Shown piece after piece: positions 8,549-18,100 of a stretch of DNA of 37,672 bases; the first letter of the stretch is position 1, and each line of letters begins with the position of its first letter. This DNA is from Reyranella sp. (GTDB lineage: Bacteria > Pseudomonadota > Alphaproteobacteria > Reyranellales > Reyranellaceae). The notes below the pieces were generated by a model, which searched no databases, was not told the origin of the DNA, and was given only the letters and a program-made list of their open reading frames with translations. The stretch is from NCBI GenBank assembly GCA_029946105.1, contig JAQSDW010000109.1:1-37672 (forward strand), written 5' to 3'. Made by a program: the position numbers and the translations under genes.

Positions 8549-9915
8549 CGGCTGCCCTCCGCCGGCGTGAGCAGCGACGTCACCGCGCCCGAGTCGCGCC
8601 AGACGAGTTGGGCGGCGGCGACGACGTCAGACGGCGTTACCGCGGCGATGCGCTCGGGCCAGGCATCGATATCGGCCATGGTGCCGCCGGTGCTCAGCAC
8701 GGCGCCGTAAAGGCGCGGACCGCTCGCCAGGGAATCCTGGGCGTAGATCGCGGCGGCAAGGAGCTGATTCTGTGCCCGCTCGACCTCCTCCGCCGTCACG
8801 CCGCCGTCGACCAGCTTCTTCATCTCGAGGGCAACCCCGGCCTCGATCTCGGCCACGGTGCGGTTGGGCGCCGGATGGACGCCGATGTCGAACGAGGTAA
8901 GGCCGAGGCTGGCCGGGCTGTAGCCGGCCCCCGCCGAGAGCGCGAGCTTGTTGTCGGTGACCATCGCCCGCCACAGCCGGCTGGTCTCGCTGCCGCCAAA
9001 CAGGCGCGCCAGGATCTGGAGGGCATGCGCGTACTTCGTTTCGCCGACGCGGTAGGAGGGCGCCAGCCAGTCGCGCGACCATCTTGGTTCGACAACGCGG
9101 GCATCGGCGCGACTCACCCTCTGCGGCAGGTCCGCGCCACCCTGCGTCGGCCGGCGCCGGGCCTCGACCTTGCGGCTCGGGATCTGGCCATAGTGCTTGT
9201 CGGCGAGCTTATGGACCGCGTCGGGCGTGGTGTCGCCGGCCACGATCAGCACCGCGTTGCCGGGCACGTAGAAGCGCCGGTAGAAATTCGTGAGTTCGGT
9301 GATGTTCAGCTTCTTGATGTCGTCGACGTAGCCGATGACGGGCATGGCGTAAGGCTTATGCCGGCCGAACAATTGCTCCCGCGTCGCCTCGTCGAGCAGG
9401 GCCGATGGGACGTTATCGGTCCGCGAACGACGCTCCTCGAGCACGACCTGACGCTCCGAGATCAGGTCCTTCTCGGCGATGCGCAAGCCGGTCATGCGAT
9501 CGGCTTCCATGCGCATGACCATCTCGAGGCGGTCGGGGGCCACGGTCTGGTGGTAGCCGGTCGAATCGAAAGTCGTGTAGGCGTTGTCCCGCCCGCCATT
9601 GCGCGAAACGATGCGGGAGAAGTCGCCGGCAGCGATCCTGTCGGTGCCCTTGAACATCATATGTTCGAGGAAATGCGCGACGCCGGTGCGCCCGAAGGTC
9701 TCGTCGGCACTGCCGACCTTGTAGACCAGGACCTGGGTCACGATCGGGGCGCGTTGTGATGGCAACACCACGACCCGCAGGCCGTTCGCCAGCGTGAAGG
9801 TCTCGGCCGGCCGGCGGTTGACCGTAAACAGCTTCGCCAGCGCCGGGAGCGCTGGCGCACAGATCGCGCTCGCGGCGAGGCCGCCCAGCAAGAAGCGGCG
9901 GCGAGACGTCAGCAC
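8545..9915 (-). CDS. M16 family zinc peptidase, catalytic subunit
   Basis: A 456-aa zinc protease. Residues 1-27 look like a twin-arginine signal (SRRRFLLGG, then an Ala-rich hydrophobic stretch ending PALA). The inverted zinc motif HFLEH sits at 81-85 (His81, Glu84 catalytic, His85). The distal zinc ligand is expected in ERQVVLEE, around Glu160/Glu161. The RRFYVPGNAVLIVAGD strand is also standard for the family. The GTG at 9915 is used as start and lies 2 nt after the DUF3035 stop. Folding before export through Tat would suit a zinc-loaded enzyme, which is inference. The natural substrates are unknown. Confidence 0.94.
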   Translation of the reverse strand: MLTSRRRFLLGGLAASAICAPALPALAKLFTVNRRPAETFTLANGLRVVVLPSQRAPIVTQVLVYKVGSADETFGRTGVAHFLEHMMFKGTDRIAAGDFSRIVSRNGGRDNAYTTFDSTGYHQTVAPDRLEMVMRMEADRMTGLRIAEKDLISERQVVLEERRSRTDNVPSALLDEATREQLFGRHKPYAMPVIGYVDDIKKLNITELTNFYRRFYVPGNAVLIVAGDTTPDAVHKLADKHYGQIPSRKVEARRRPTQGGADLPQRVSRADARVVEPRWSRDWLAPSYRVGETKYAHALQILARLFGGSETSRLWRAMVTDNKLALSAGAGYSPASLGLTSFDIGVHPAPNRTVAEIEAGVALEMKKLVDGGVTAEEVERAQNQLLAAAIYAQDSLASGPRLYGAVLSTGGTMADIDAWPERIAAVTPSDVVAAAQLVWRDSGAVTSLLTPAEGSR

Positions 9916-9917
9916 AC

Positions 9918-10502
9918 TCAGAAGATGCCTTCGAGCAGGCCGCGCTTGCGCCGTGTGATCGTAGGTGTCGCCCCTGCGGGAGTCTGGCCGGCCGCCTGGG
10001 CGTCGCGCAGCCTCTGCTGCTCCTTGGCCGGATCGAGCACGACGCCCGTCGGAGGCGCATCCTGCCAGAAGATCAGCGAGTCGACGAAGCTCTTGTCGCT
10101 GTCGTTGATCGTCCGTGTGTCGGTATTCACGCGACTGCGGATGTTGGGATCGATGCCACCCTGACCTGCCTTGGCAACGAGCGCCTGTTCGGAGGCACCG
10201 CCCGGGTTGGCCGGCGCATTCGCATTGGCGCCGGCGCCGCGCTGCGGCCGTCCGGCGGTCTGCGGCGCCAGGGCCTCGCGGGCCTGTTCGGACGGGGTCA
10301 CTTCCTGCGGCCGGGGCTCGCCGGGCCGCGGCGGACGCAGCTCGGCGTTCGGCGGCATGGTCAGCGGCGAATGGGAGACGATCTTGAATTCGTCAGGCGA
10401 TACTTTCTTGCCGCCGCCCAGGTTATCGAAGGCGCTGCAGCCGCCCATCGCGAGGGCGCCGAGCGCGAGGAGAGTTACCGGAATTATGGTCTTCGGTTGC
10501 AT
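9918..10502 (-). CDS. DUF3035 lipoprotein (BamF-like)
   Basis: A 194-aa lipoprotein: the N-terminal hydrophobic segment ends in a lipobox, LAMGGCSAFD, with the lipidated Cys at residue 22. It carries the DUF3035 core PDEFKIVSHSPLTMPPN followed by RPPRPGEPRPQE. An Ala/Pro/Gln-rich linker and a C-terminal basic end (TITRRKRGLLEGIF) follow. Some alphaproteobacterial members are annotated as the outer-membrane assembly component BamF; that role is known for Caulobacter and only inferred here. It lies directly after lspA, the peptidase that matures lipoproteins, so enzyme and substrate are neighbours. AAGGA precedes the ATG. Confidence 0.85.
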   Translation of the reverse strand: MQPKTIIPVTLLALGALAMGGCSAFDNLGGGKKVSPDEFKIVSHSPLTMPPNAELRPPRPGEPRPQEVTPSEQAREALAPQTAGRPQRGAGANANAPANPGGASEQALVAKAGQGGIDPNIRSRVNTDTRTINDSDKSFVDSLIFWQDAPPTGVVLDPAKEQQRLRDAQAAGQTPAGATPTITRRKRGLLEGIF

Positions 10503-10547
10503 CGTCCGTCCTTCGGGGTCCGCTTCTGTCCGCTGATCATGGCCGCA

Positions 10548-11030
10548 TCAGGGCGCGCGCTGTTTTTCGCCGACGAGAGAGTCGATGAGCATCAGTCCGA
10601 CGCCGACAACAATCGCCGAATCGGCGACATTAAACGCCGGCCAGTGCCATTGGCCTATATGGAAATCGGCGAAATCGAACACCGCTCCCCAACGGGCGCG
10701 GTCAATAACATTGCCGATAGCGCCGCCGATGACAAGGCCGATGCCCCAGCCATGCAGCGGTCGGTCGGTTCGTCGCAGCCAGATGAAGAGGGCGATGCAG
10801 ACAGCCACCGCCACCGCCGAGAGAACCCAGGGCGGCAGGGCACGATCGCCCCCCAGCATTCCGAAGCTGACGCCCGCGTTCCACACCACGACCAGGCGGA
10901 AAAAGCCGTCGAACACCGACACAGCGCTGCCGGTTTTCAACAGGTAGCCCAGCAGCAGCTCCTTGGAGAGCTGATCGAGCACCACCGTCAGGACGACCAG
11001 GGCCATCGCCTGGTATTGCAGACGTCTCAT
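10548..11030 (-). CDS. lspA: Lipoprotein signal peptidase (signal peptidase II)
   Basis: This 160-aa inner-membrane aspartyl peptidase removes signal peptides from prolipoproteins after diacylglycerol attachment. About four membrane helices are visible. The paired catalytic aspartates are Asp110 in GNVIDR and Asp137 in FNVADSAI. DQLSKELLL near the N-terminus and WNAGVSFGML in the first loop complete the family pattern. It starts 10 nt after ileS, the classical ileS-lspA pairing, and is followed by a lipoprotein gene. Confidence 0.96.
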   Translation of the reverse strand: MRRLQYQAMALVVLTVVLDQLSKELLLGYLLKTGSAVSVFDGFFRLVVVWNAGVSFGMLGGDRALPPWVLSAVAVAVCIALFIWLRRTDRPLHGWGIGLVIGGAIGNVIDRARWGAVFDFADFHIGQWHWPAFNVADSAIVVGVGLMLIDSLVGEKQRAP

Positions 11031-11040
11031 CGGGAAAATA

Positions 11041-13902
11041 TCACGCTGTCACCGCCCCTTCGCAACGCTGGCAGAGCAGCGGATGGGCGGCCGATTTGCC
11101 CACCTCCTCCAGCACCTGCCAGCAGCGCGCGCACTTCAGTCCCCCGGCCGGCGCAGGCACGACGGCAACGCCGGCGACGTCGGGAAGCGTGAAGGCGCCC
11201 GCCGGCAGCACCCCGCCATCGGGAACCTCGATCAGATCGCCGCCCGAGGTGATGCAGATCTCGGTGAGGTCGAGGCCCTTCAGCGCCTCGATGAAGGCCG
11301 AGCCGGCATGGACATGGGGGGCGGCCTGCAGGCTGGAGCCGATGCGTTTCTCGGCGCGCTCCAACTCCAGCGCCCCGGTGACGACGCGGCGCAGCGTGCG
11401 CACGGTCTTCCACTTTTCGCCCAGCCCCGGATCGAGCCAGGCGGCCGGGATCGCTGGATAGACGCGCAGATGGACACTGTCGGCCCCGCCGTCGGGCATG
11501 TCGCCCGGCCGGGCAAGCCAGGCCTCTTCCGCCGTGAAGCAGGTGATGGGCGCCAACCAGACGGTCAGGAACGAGAAGACCTCGGCCATGACCGTGCGCG
11601 CGGCACGCCGACGCAGCGAAGAGGCGGCATCGCAGTAGATCGCGTCCTTGCGGATGTCGAAATAGAAGGCCGAGAGATCGCCCGAACAGAAGGTGTTGAG
11701 CTCGGTCGCGATGGTATGGAAATCGTAATCGTCGACCGCACGCCGCATCAGCCCATCGAGCTCGGCCAGGCGGTGCAGGACCCAGCGGTCGAGTTCGGGC
11801 ATATCGGCATGGGCCACTTTCTCGGCGGCACTGTAACCGTCGAGACTGCCCAGCAGATAGCGCAGCGTGTTGCGCAGCCGGCGGTAGGCTTCGGCCTGGT
11901 GCTTCAGGATCTCCGGGCCGATGCGCTGATCCTCGGTGTAGTCGGTGCCGACCACCCACAGGCGCAGGATATCGGCGCCATACTGGTCGCAGACCGTTTG
12001 CGGGGCAGTGATGTTGCCCAGCGACTTCGACATCTTGCGGCCCTGCTCGTCGAGCGTGAAGCCGTGCGTCAGCACGCCGTCGTAGGGCGCGCGGCCGCGC
12101 GTGCCGCAGCTCTCCAGCAGCGAGGAATGGAACCAGCCGCGATGCTGGTCGGAGCCCTCGAGGTAGAGATCGGCCGGCCACCTGAGCTCGGGATTGCCCT
12201 CGAGCGTGAAGACGTGCGTACAGCCCGAGTCGAACCAGACGTCGAGAATGTCGGTGACCTGCTCGAAATCCTTGGCGTTGTACTTATTGCCGAGGAAGCG
12301 CTCAGGCGGGCTGTCGAACCAGGCGTCGGCGCCTTCCGTCTTGAAGGCCTCGACGACGCGCCCCATCACCTCGGCATCGCGCAACGGCTCGCCGGTCGCC
12401 TTGTCGACGAACACCGCGATCGGCACGCCCCAGGCGCGTTGGCGCGACACGCACCAGTCGGGCCGCGTCTCGATCATGGAGCGCAGGCGATTGTAGCCGG
12501 CCGGCGGCACGAAGCGTGTCGCATCGATCGCCGCCAGCGCCTTCTCGCGCAAGGTACCGCCGATCTCGGGGATCGCCTTGTCCATGGCAATGAACCACTG
12601 CGGCGCATTGCGGAAGATGACCGGCGCCTTGGAACGCCAGGAGTGCGGATACGAATGGGTGATGCGGCCCGAGGCCAGCAGTTTGCCCGTGGCGTCGAGT
12701 GCCGCGATCACCGTGCGGTTGGCATCGCCCTTCTTGCCCTCGGCAGTATAGACGCGCTTGCCGGCGAACATCGGCACGTGCGGATAGTAGGTGCCGTCCT
12801 CGGACACCGTGTCGGGCACTTCGACGCCATTGGCGACGCCCAATTCATAGTCGTCGGCGCCATGGCCCGGCGCGATGTGCACGAAGCCGGTGCCGGCATC
12901 GGCCGTCACGAAATCACCCGCCAGCAGGCGCACGTCGAAGTCGTAGCCCTGGCCGCGCAGCGGATGGGCTGCAACAAGGCCTTCAAGATCAGCAGCGACG
13001 ACATCGGCCAGAACCTTGGTCGTGAACTTGCCCGCCTCGGCCGTTGTCGCGAGCAGCTCCCTGGCCAGCACCATCCTGTCGCCGACCCGGACCTTGCCGC
13101 CCTCGGCCACCGTCTCGACCTCGACCAGCGCGTAGGCGATCTCCGGCCCATAGGCGAGCGCCCGGTTGCCCGGGATGGTCCACGGCGTCGTCGTCCAGAT
13201 GACGACGGAACTGCCGTCGAGCTTGCCGCCCGCCGACTTCAATACCGGGAAGGCGACATGGATCGTGTCGGAGACGTGGTCGTGATACTCGATCTCGGCC
13301 TCGGCCAGCGCGGTCTTCTCGACCACCGACCAGAGCACGGCCTTGGAGCCCTTGTAGAGGCCGCCATTCATCAGGAACTTGCCGAGCTCGCCCGCGATCG
13401 TGGCCTCGGAACTGTACTTCATCGTCGAGTAGTAATTGTCCCAGTCGCCGTCGACGCCGAGGCGCTTGAACTCCTCGCGCTGCACGCCAATCCAGTGATC
13501 GGCGAAGACACGGCATTCCTTGCGGAACTCCGAGACCGGCACCTGGTCCTTGTCCTGCTTCTTGGCGCGGTACTGCTCCTCGATCTTCCACTCGATGGGC
13601 AGGCCGTGGCAGTCCCAACCCGGCACGTAGTGGCTGTCCTTGCCCAGCATCTGCTGGGTGCGGCTCACCAGGTCCTTCAGGATCTTGTTGAGCGCGTGGC
13701 CGATATGGAGGTTGCCGTTCGCGTAAGGAGGGCCATCGTGCAGGACGAACTTGGGCCGGCCCTTGCTCTCGGCGCGGAGCCGATCCCACAGCTTCATGTC
13801 GGCCCAGCGCTTCAGCAGCTCCGGCTCCTTCTTCGGAAGGCCACCGCGCATGGGGAAGTCGGTCTTGGGCAGGAAAACGCTGGATTTATAGTCAGTTGTC
13901 AC
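11041..13902 (-). CDS. ileS: Isoleucyl-tRNA synthetase
   Basis: This 953-aa class Ia synthetase charges tRNA-Ile in the cytosol. The HIGH signature is at 66-69 (GNLHIGHALNK) and the KMSKS loop at 623-627. The editing domain with TTTPWTIPGNRALA lies between them. The C-terminus carries a zinc finger (CARCWQVLEEVG, then CQRC), typical of the bacterial form that is sensitive to mupirocin-like compounds. The start ATG at 13902 gives the canonical N-terminus. A promoter and a structured leader lie upstream. In many Alphaproteobacteria ribF directly precedes ileS; here ribF is about 4.4 kb away, beyond three genes on the other strand. Confidence 0.98.
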   Translation of the reverse strand: MTTDYKSSVFLPKTDFPMRGGLPKKEPELLKRWADMKLWDRLRAESKGRPKFVLHDGPPYANGNLHIGHALNKILKDLVSRTQQMLGKDSHYVPGWDCHGLPIEWKIEEQYRAKKQDKDQVPVSEFRKECRVFADHWIGVQREEFKRLGVDGDWDNYYSTMKYSSEATIAGELGKFLMNGGLYKGSKAVLWSVVEKTALAEAEIEYHDHVSDTIHVAFPVLKSAGGKLDGSSVVIWTTTPWTIPGNRALAYGPEIAYALVEVETVAEGGKVRVGDRMVLARELLATTAEAGKFTTKVLADVVAADLEGLVAAHPLRGQGYDFDVRLLAGDFVTADAGTGFVHIAPGHGADDYELGVANGVEVPDTVSEDGTYYPHVPMFAGKRVYTAEGKKGDANRTVIAALDATGKLLASGRITHSYPHSWRSKAPVIFRNAPQWFIAMDKAIPEIGGTLREKALAAIDATRFVPPAGYNRLRSMIETRPDWCVSRQRAWGVPIAVFVDKATGEPLRDAEVMGRVVEAFKTEGADAWFDSPPERFLGNKYNAKDFEQVTDILDVWFDSGCTHVFTLEGNPELRWPADLYLEGSDQHRGWFHSSLLESCGTRGRAPYDGVLTHGFTLDEQGRKMSKSLGNITAPQTVCDQYGADILRLWVVGTDYTEDQRIGPEILKHQAEAYRRLRNTLRYLLGSLDGYSAAEKVAHADMPELDRWVLHRLAELDGLMRRAVDDYDFHTIATELNTFCSGDLSAFYFDIRKDAIYCDAASSLRRRAARTVMAEVFSFLTVWLAPITCFTAEEAWLARPGDMPDGGADSVHLRVYPAIPAAWLDPGLGEKWKTVRTLRRVVTGALELERAEKRIGSSLQAAPHVHAGSAFIEALKGLDLTEICITSGGDLIEVPDGGVLPAGAFTLPDVAGVAVVPAPAGGLKCARCWQVLEEVGKSAAHPLLCQRCEGAVTA

Positions 13903-13932
13903 GAGAAACTCGGTGCGAAAGGAGCGATGGGC

Positions 13933-13953
13933 GGGCCGCCGGCGGGGCGGCCC
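13933..13953 (-). other. Stable hairpin in the ileS leader
   Basis: A perfect inverted repeat: GGGCCGCC (13933-13940) and GGCGGCCC (13946-13953) around a 5-nt loop. It lies in the predicted untranslated leader of ileS. A second, imperfect GC-rich hairpin lies nearby (about 13974-13993, CCCGG..CGC / GCG..CCGGG). No U-run follows on the minus strand, so it is not a standard terminator. A role in mRNA stability or attenuation is speculation. Confidence 0.5.
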
Positions 13954-14037
13954 CGAACAGGCAGAACAACCCGGCCGCGGTCAGCGGACCGGGCGGATAA
14001 TTCGCTCCTGAGGGGCCCCGATAAACATAGGGCCGGC

Positions 14038-14066
14038 AATCTAGGGACGGGGGTCGGGGGGGTCAA
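14038..14066 (-). promoter_or_regulatory. Predicted sigma70-type promoter for ileS
   Basis: Read on the minus strand, a -35 box TTGACC (14061-14066, 5 of 6 consensus) is separated by exactly 17 nt from a -10 box TAGATT (14038-14043, 4 of 6). The spacer is extremely C-rich. Transcription would start near 14030 and give a leader of about 130 nt. The boxes are seen directly; activity is inferred. This would make ileS independent of ribF. Confidence 0.5.
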
Positions 14067-14126
14067 GGCGTGGACGGACGGGCTTCCGGAGATTGCCCGC
14101 CTACGAATGCACTGCCACCATCACAC

Positions 14127-14567
14127 ATGCCTCTTTTTGATCCGCCTGTGAATCGACGCTTTCTGTGGCCGATGAAGGCATCATGGCCGAGGCGACGGGC
14201 CAATGCGTTACTCAGGCGCTTCCAAGCATGTTTCCCGGAACTGACATACGACATGAATCTTGGCGTAAATCTCGCCAACGCCCAGGCATTCCTCGATTCT
14301 GACAAGAGGCGCGTTCGCCTCTACGGCGGGCTGGTGCGTCACCGCAAGATCGGGATGGCCGGACTGGCGGTGACACTCGCGCATGAGACTGGCCATCACC
14401 TTGGGGGCGCTCCTCATCTGGAATTTTATCACTGGCTGAGTAGCGAGGACCGAGCGACGGAATGGGGCACCACAGTCGGGCTGACTCGCGTGTTTGGAAA
14501 ACGCCGCGCAACGCAGATCGCCCGGCAGGGCTTCAATCAGCTCCGCGCCATCGGATTAGTCGATTAG
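14127..14567 (+). CDS. Small HExxH (gluzincin-like) putative metallopeptidase
   Basis: This 146-aa protein has a zinc-peptidase motif, LAHETGHHLGG (His86, Glu87, His90). The preceding VRLYGGLVRHRK resembles the strand before the active site in M48 peptidases (vvYsGLl). The downstream SSEDRATEWGTTVGL (Glu107/Asp108) could supply the third ligand, as ExxAD does in M48 and ImmA-like proteins. No membrane segment or signal peptide is present, so it is probably cytosolic. The ATG at 14127 is used; ATGs at 14070 and 14172 are alternatives. Codon use is less GC-biased than in ileS. The zincin call rests on motif order; the substrate is unknown. Confidence 0.6.
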   Translation: MPLFDPPVNRRFLWPMKASWPRRRANALLRRFQACFPELTYDMNLGVNLANAQAFLDSDKRRVRLYGGLVRHRKIGMAGLAVTLAHETGHHLGGAPHLEFYHWLSSEDRATEWGTTVGLTRVFGKRRATQIARQGFNQLRAIGLVD

Positions 14568-14595
14568 GTTAGTGTTTTCGCACGAGTCCTGCTAA

Positions 14596-14610
14596 TTATC
14601 CTGTGGATAA
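14596..14610. promoter_or_regulatory. 15-bp palindrome containing a DnaA-box sequence
   Basis: TTATCC (14596-14601) and GGATAA (14605-14610) form an inverted repeat around TGT. The right part, TGTGGATAA, is the complement of the consensus DnaA box TTATCCACA. It sits 14 nt before the ATG of the 167-aa gene, where an operator would be expected. A single box does not make an origin. Confidence 0.35.
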
Positions 14611-14624
14611 CGGGGAGCACTCTC

Positions 14625-15128
14625 ATGGGCATGCTGTTCTCGACCAAGGCCACGACCAAGATGCTGCAAGTCGTCAATGACGCCTTCGATAGTGACTCGA
14701 TGGAATACTGGACGACCGCACCAGGTGGGGGGAAGCCTACTCCAATGGAGTTTTTTAAGGTCGGTGGTCCGTACAAGTTGCCTCTTCCGGATATTGCGAA
14801 GGAAGCAGGGATTTTCGGCGGCAACGCTCCAAATTCGCCAAAGGACAAGCGTTTCCAAAAGTGGCTCAAGGGACTCGAAAGGGTGAATCTGGGCAATACG
14901 ATTTGCAACCAAGTCTATCAGGGATTATCCGACGCCAATTGTGCCGAGATTTACTTCGTCCTCGTTCCATCGAATACGATCACGGTTGCTCCAAATCCAC
15001 CTACCGTCGGCAGTACCCTTGTAATCACCCTCTCGACTGTAGAAGTCGACGACGTGCCTTCATATGTGAAGAGGTACTTGGAAAAGTTGGCCGCCCGACG
15101 TGCCGCAAGGACGAAGAAAAAAACCTAG
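14625..15128 (+). CDS. Hypothetical protein, no recognised family
   Basis: A 167-aa protein that I do not recognise. It is soluble, without signal peptide or membrane segment. The first half is helix/loop with Gly/Pro-rich turns (YWTTAPGGGKPTPMEFF, then LPDIAKEAGIFGG). The second half has strand-like stretches (AEIYFVLVPSNTITV and STLVITLSTVEVDD) and ends in a Lys/Arg-rich helix (KYLEK-like, then ARRAARTKKKT) that could contact nucleic acid. GGGGAG precedes the ATG at a usual distance. Base composition falls to about 50-55% G+C in hand-counted 60-nt blocks, below its flanks. It lies between the HExxH gene and the cyclase gene on the same strand. Confidence 0.65.
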   Translation: MGMLFSTKATTKMLQVVNDAFDSDSMEYWTTAPGGGKPTPMEFFKVGGPYKLPLPDIAKEAGIFGGNAPNSPKDKRFQKWLKGLERVNLGNTICNQVYQGLSDANCAEIYFVLVPSNTITVAPNPPTVGSTLVITLSTVEVDDVPSYVKRYLEKLAARRAARTKKKT

Positions 15129-15194
15129 ATCACTGCCTTGATCGGTGCGTGGCACCTCGTGAAGGTAACCAACCCCAACTGATCGGGGGGTGAG

Positions 15195-18100
15195 TTGCGT
15201 TGTCTGAACTGCAATATGGACAACACGCCGACTGCAAGGTTCTGCATCGATTGCGGAACGGCGCTCGGCAAGGCGTGCCCATCATGCAACCGACCCAATC
15301 TACCGACCGCCCGGTTCTGTGCCCACTGCGGCCTTACGCTCTCAGACCTTTTACCGACGTCAAAGCCTTCGGTGGACGATGCTGAATTAAAGCAAATCAC
15401 CGTGCTCTTCGCCGATGTCTCGGGCTCGACGGAATTGATCGAGGACCTCGATCCAGAAGAGGCCGCCAAACGATTGGCACCTGCAATCCAGGCCATGCAG
15501 GAGGCAGTGCGCCGTTTCGAAGGATCGGTCGTCAAGGTCCAGGGCGACGGCATCATGGCATTGTTTGGCGCTCCCCATCCGCAGGAAGACCATGCCGTCC
15601 GCGCCTGCTGCGCGGGGCTTGCGCTGCAGGAGTCGGTAAAGGTGCTGCCCGGCGAGAAACTGCCTATCCGAGTGGGCATACATTCCGGCGAGGTCCTGGC
15701 TCGAACCGTCACGACCGATATTTCGAAGGAATTCGACGCTACTGGTATTACTGTCCATATCGCGAACCGGCTGGAGAGCCTTGCACCTGCTGGCGGCATA
15801 GCAATTTCTTCTTCGACCATGCGTGGTGCGCGACAATTCATTTCGGTTGAATCGCTAGGCCTTCAAAGTGTCCGCGGCCTGTCGACACCACTCGAAGTTT
15901 TCCTGCTCATCGGCCTGCGCCGCGGTCCAACCAGCCAGCGCTTCAACGCCGAGGACAGTCGCTCCGGTTTCGTCGGGCGCGAGCGCGAACTCAACCTCCT
16001 GGAGCGCGGCCTCGAACGAGCAACCGAGGGCGATGGGTGTGCCATTGGCCTCGTAGCAGAAGCGGGAGTCGGCAAGAGTCGCCTGTGTTTCGAGTTTGCA
16101 CAGCATTGCCGGGCCGCCGGCGTGCGCGTCCTGGAAGGTCGCGCGCTGGCGCACAGCCGCGCTACGCCGTTCGAGCCCGTAATCGACGTCCTGAAAGCCT
16201 TGTTCGAAATAGCATCCGACGACACTCCGGCGCGCGCCCGCGAAAAGATCGCCGCGGTATTTCAGCGTCTCGATCCTGAACTCGCAGCAGAGCTGCCGCT
16301 GCTCGCCGACTTTCTTGGTCTTGCCGACGCGTCGGCGGTACACGAGAAGCTCGATCCAGGAGCGCGACGCGAGCGGTTGAATGCGTTGCTTCGCCGGCTG
16401 GCGCGCATGGCGAGCCGCGATACACCGGCGGTGCTCCTATTCGAAGACCTGCATTTCCTCGACAGTGGTAGCGAATCGTTGCTTGAGGTGTTGGCCGAAA
16501 CACTCGCAGGCACGCATATTCTCCTTCTCGTCAACTTTCGACCTGGCTACGCCGCGCCGTGGATGCGGTTGGAACACTACGAGCAGATATCCTTGACGCC
16601 ACTTCGGCAGACCGCCGCCGACAGCTTGGCGAGGCACCTCCTGGGCGACCATGCATCGATGGCAGCGCTCTTGCCGCTAATCGCCGATCGCGCGCGCGGC
16701 AATCCATTCTTCATCGAAGAGTTGGTGCGCAAGTTCGACGAGAGCGGCCATCTCGCCGGAAATCCCGGGACCTATCGCCTCCTCCGCACGCCAGATATGA
16801 AACTCATTCCGGACAATGTTCAGGCGATTGTGAGCGCGCGTGTGGATAGCAGGCCCGAACTGGAGCGGACCTTGCTGCAAACAGCCGCCGTGATCGGTCG
16901 CGAGTTCGTTGCGCCCGTCCTGGAGCACGTGACGAACATCGCCGCAAACCTCGTCGCCACTGCACTCCATCACTTGTCGGCAGCTGGCCTGGTCTATGAG
17001 ACTGGAGGACAGGGCGCCGGCAGCTTCGCTTTCAAGCACCCAATGGTGCAGGAGGTGATCTACCGTTCGCTTGTGTCCGACCGCCGTCGCGCCTTGCACG
17101 GCTCGGTCGCCACCGAACTGGAAAAGACGTTGCCCGATCCCAATGGTGCGCAGGCCGGATTCATCGCCTACCATCTCGAGGAAGCGGGCAACGCCCCGAT
17201 GGCGGCTTCCTACAACATGAAGGCTGCGACATGGCACGGCACGCGCGACCCCGAGCAGGCGCTCGATGCCTGGAAGCGCGTACGGCGCCTGCTCGTCGGC
17301 CTGAACCTCGAGGGACCGGCGCGCTATCCGTTGCTGATGGCAAGCGGCCAGATCGTGAACTTCGCCTGGCGTGAGGGCCTCACCGCCGCCGATGTCGAGC
17401 CTTACTATGTCGAGGCGCTTGGCATTGCCCGGTCGCTGGGCGACATGCGCGCAATCACGCTTGTCACCGCCGCCTATGCCCGCTCGCTGGCGAGTTCGGG
17501 CTCGGCGACAGACTATCTTGCCAAAGTGAACGAAGCGCTGTCGTTACTCGATCCACAGAAGCATGCCGGGCTGTATGTCGTACTGACCACGATCCGTTGC
17601 CACGCCCACTGGCTTGCCGGCGATCTGCGAAGTGCACTCGCGGACAACGACATCGCCCTGGCCGGTGCGGACGAAGTCGAGGAATTGGACCAGCAAACCC
17701 TGGGTTTTCGTGTGCTGACCTGGATCAAGGGTATGCGCAGCAAGATACTGGCGATGATGGGTCGCTTCGACGAAGCACAAGCGCTTGCCGTCGAGCTGAT
17801 CGAGGGCGACGAAGTTACCGTAGATGCGATGCATCGCGTGCTGGCTCACGGCACCATGACGGACATCGCTTGGGGCAGGAGCGACACGGCAGCAGCTGCT
17901 CACTACGCGGCGGCGGCACAGCGCATCGCCGAGAAGAGCGGCAACCCCTACCTCGTCGTTTATGGCCGTGCGTTTCAAGGCCTGGGCCAGGCGGTCTGCG
18001 GGGAACTTTCGGCGGCAACTACGACAATCGGGGAAGCATTGCGTTTCGCGCGCGAGCGCCACGCCGGAATGGAGAACGAGGCCCGCATGCTAGGCGATCT

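Noticed and set aside
11083..14151. Open frame of about 1020 codons on the plus strand opposite ileS
   Set aside because: It is the antisense shadow of a GC-rich gene. The translation has no recognisable domain and is Arg/Gly/Ala/His-rich, while the minus strand encodes a complete isoleucyl-tRNA synthetase.
14596..14610. Replication origin at the DnaA-box palindrome
   Set aside because: Only one consensus box, no cluster, no AT-rich unwinding element, no dnaA or repA nearby.
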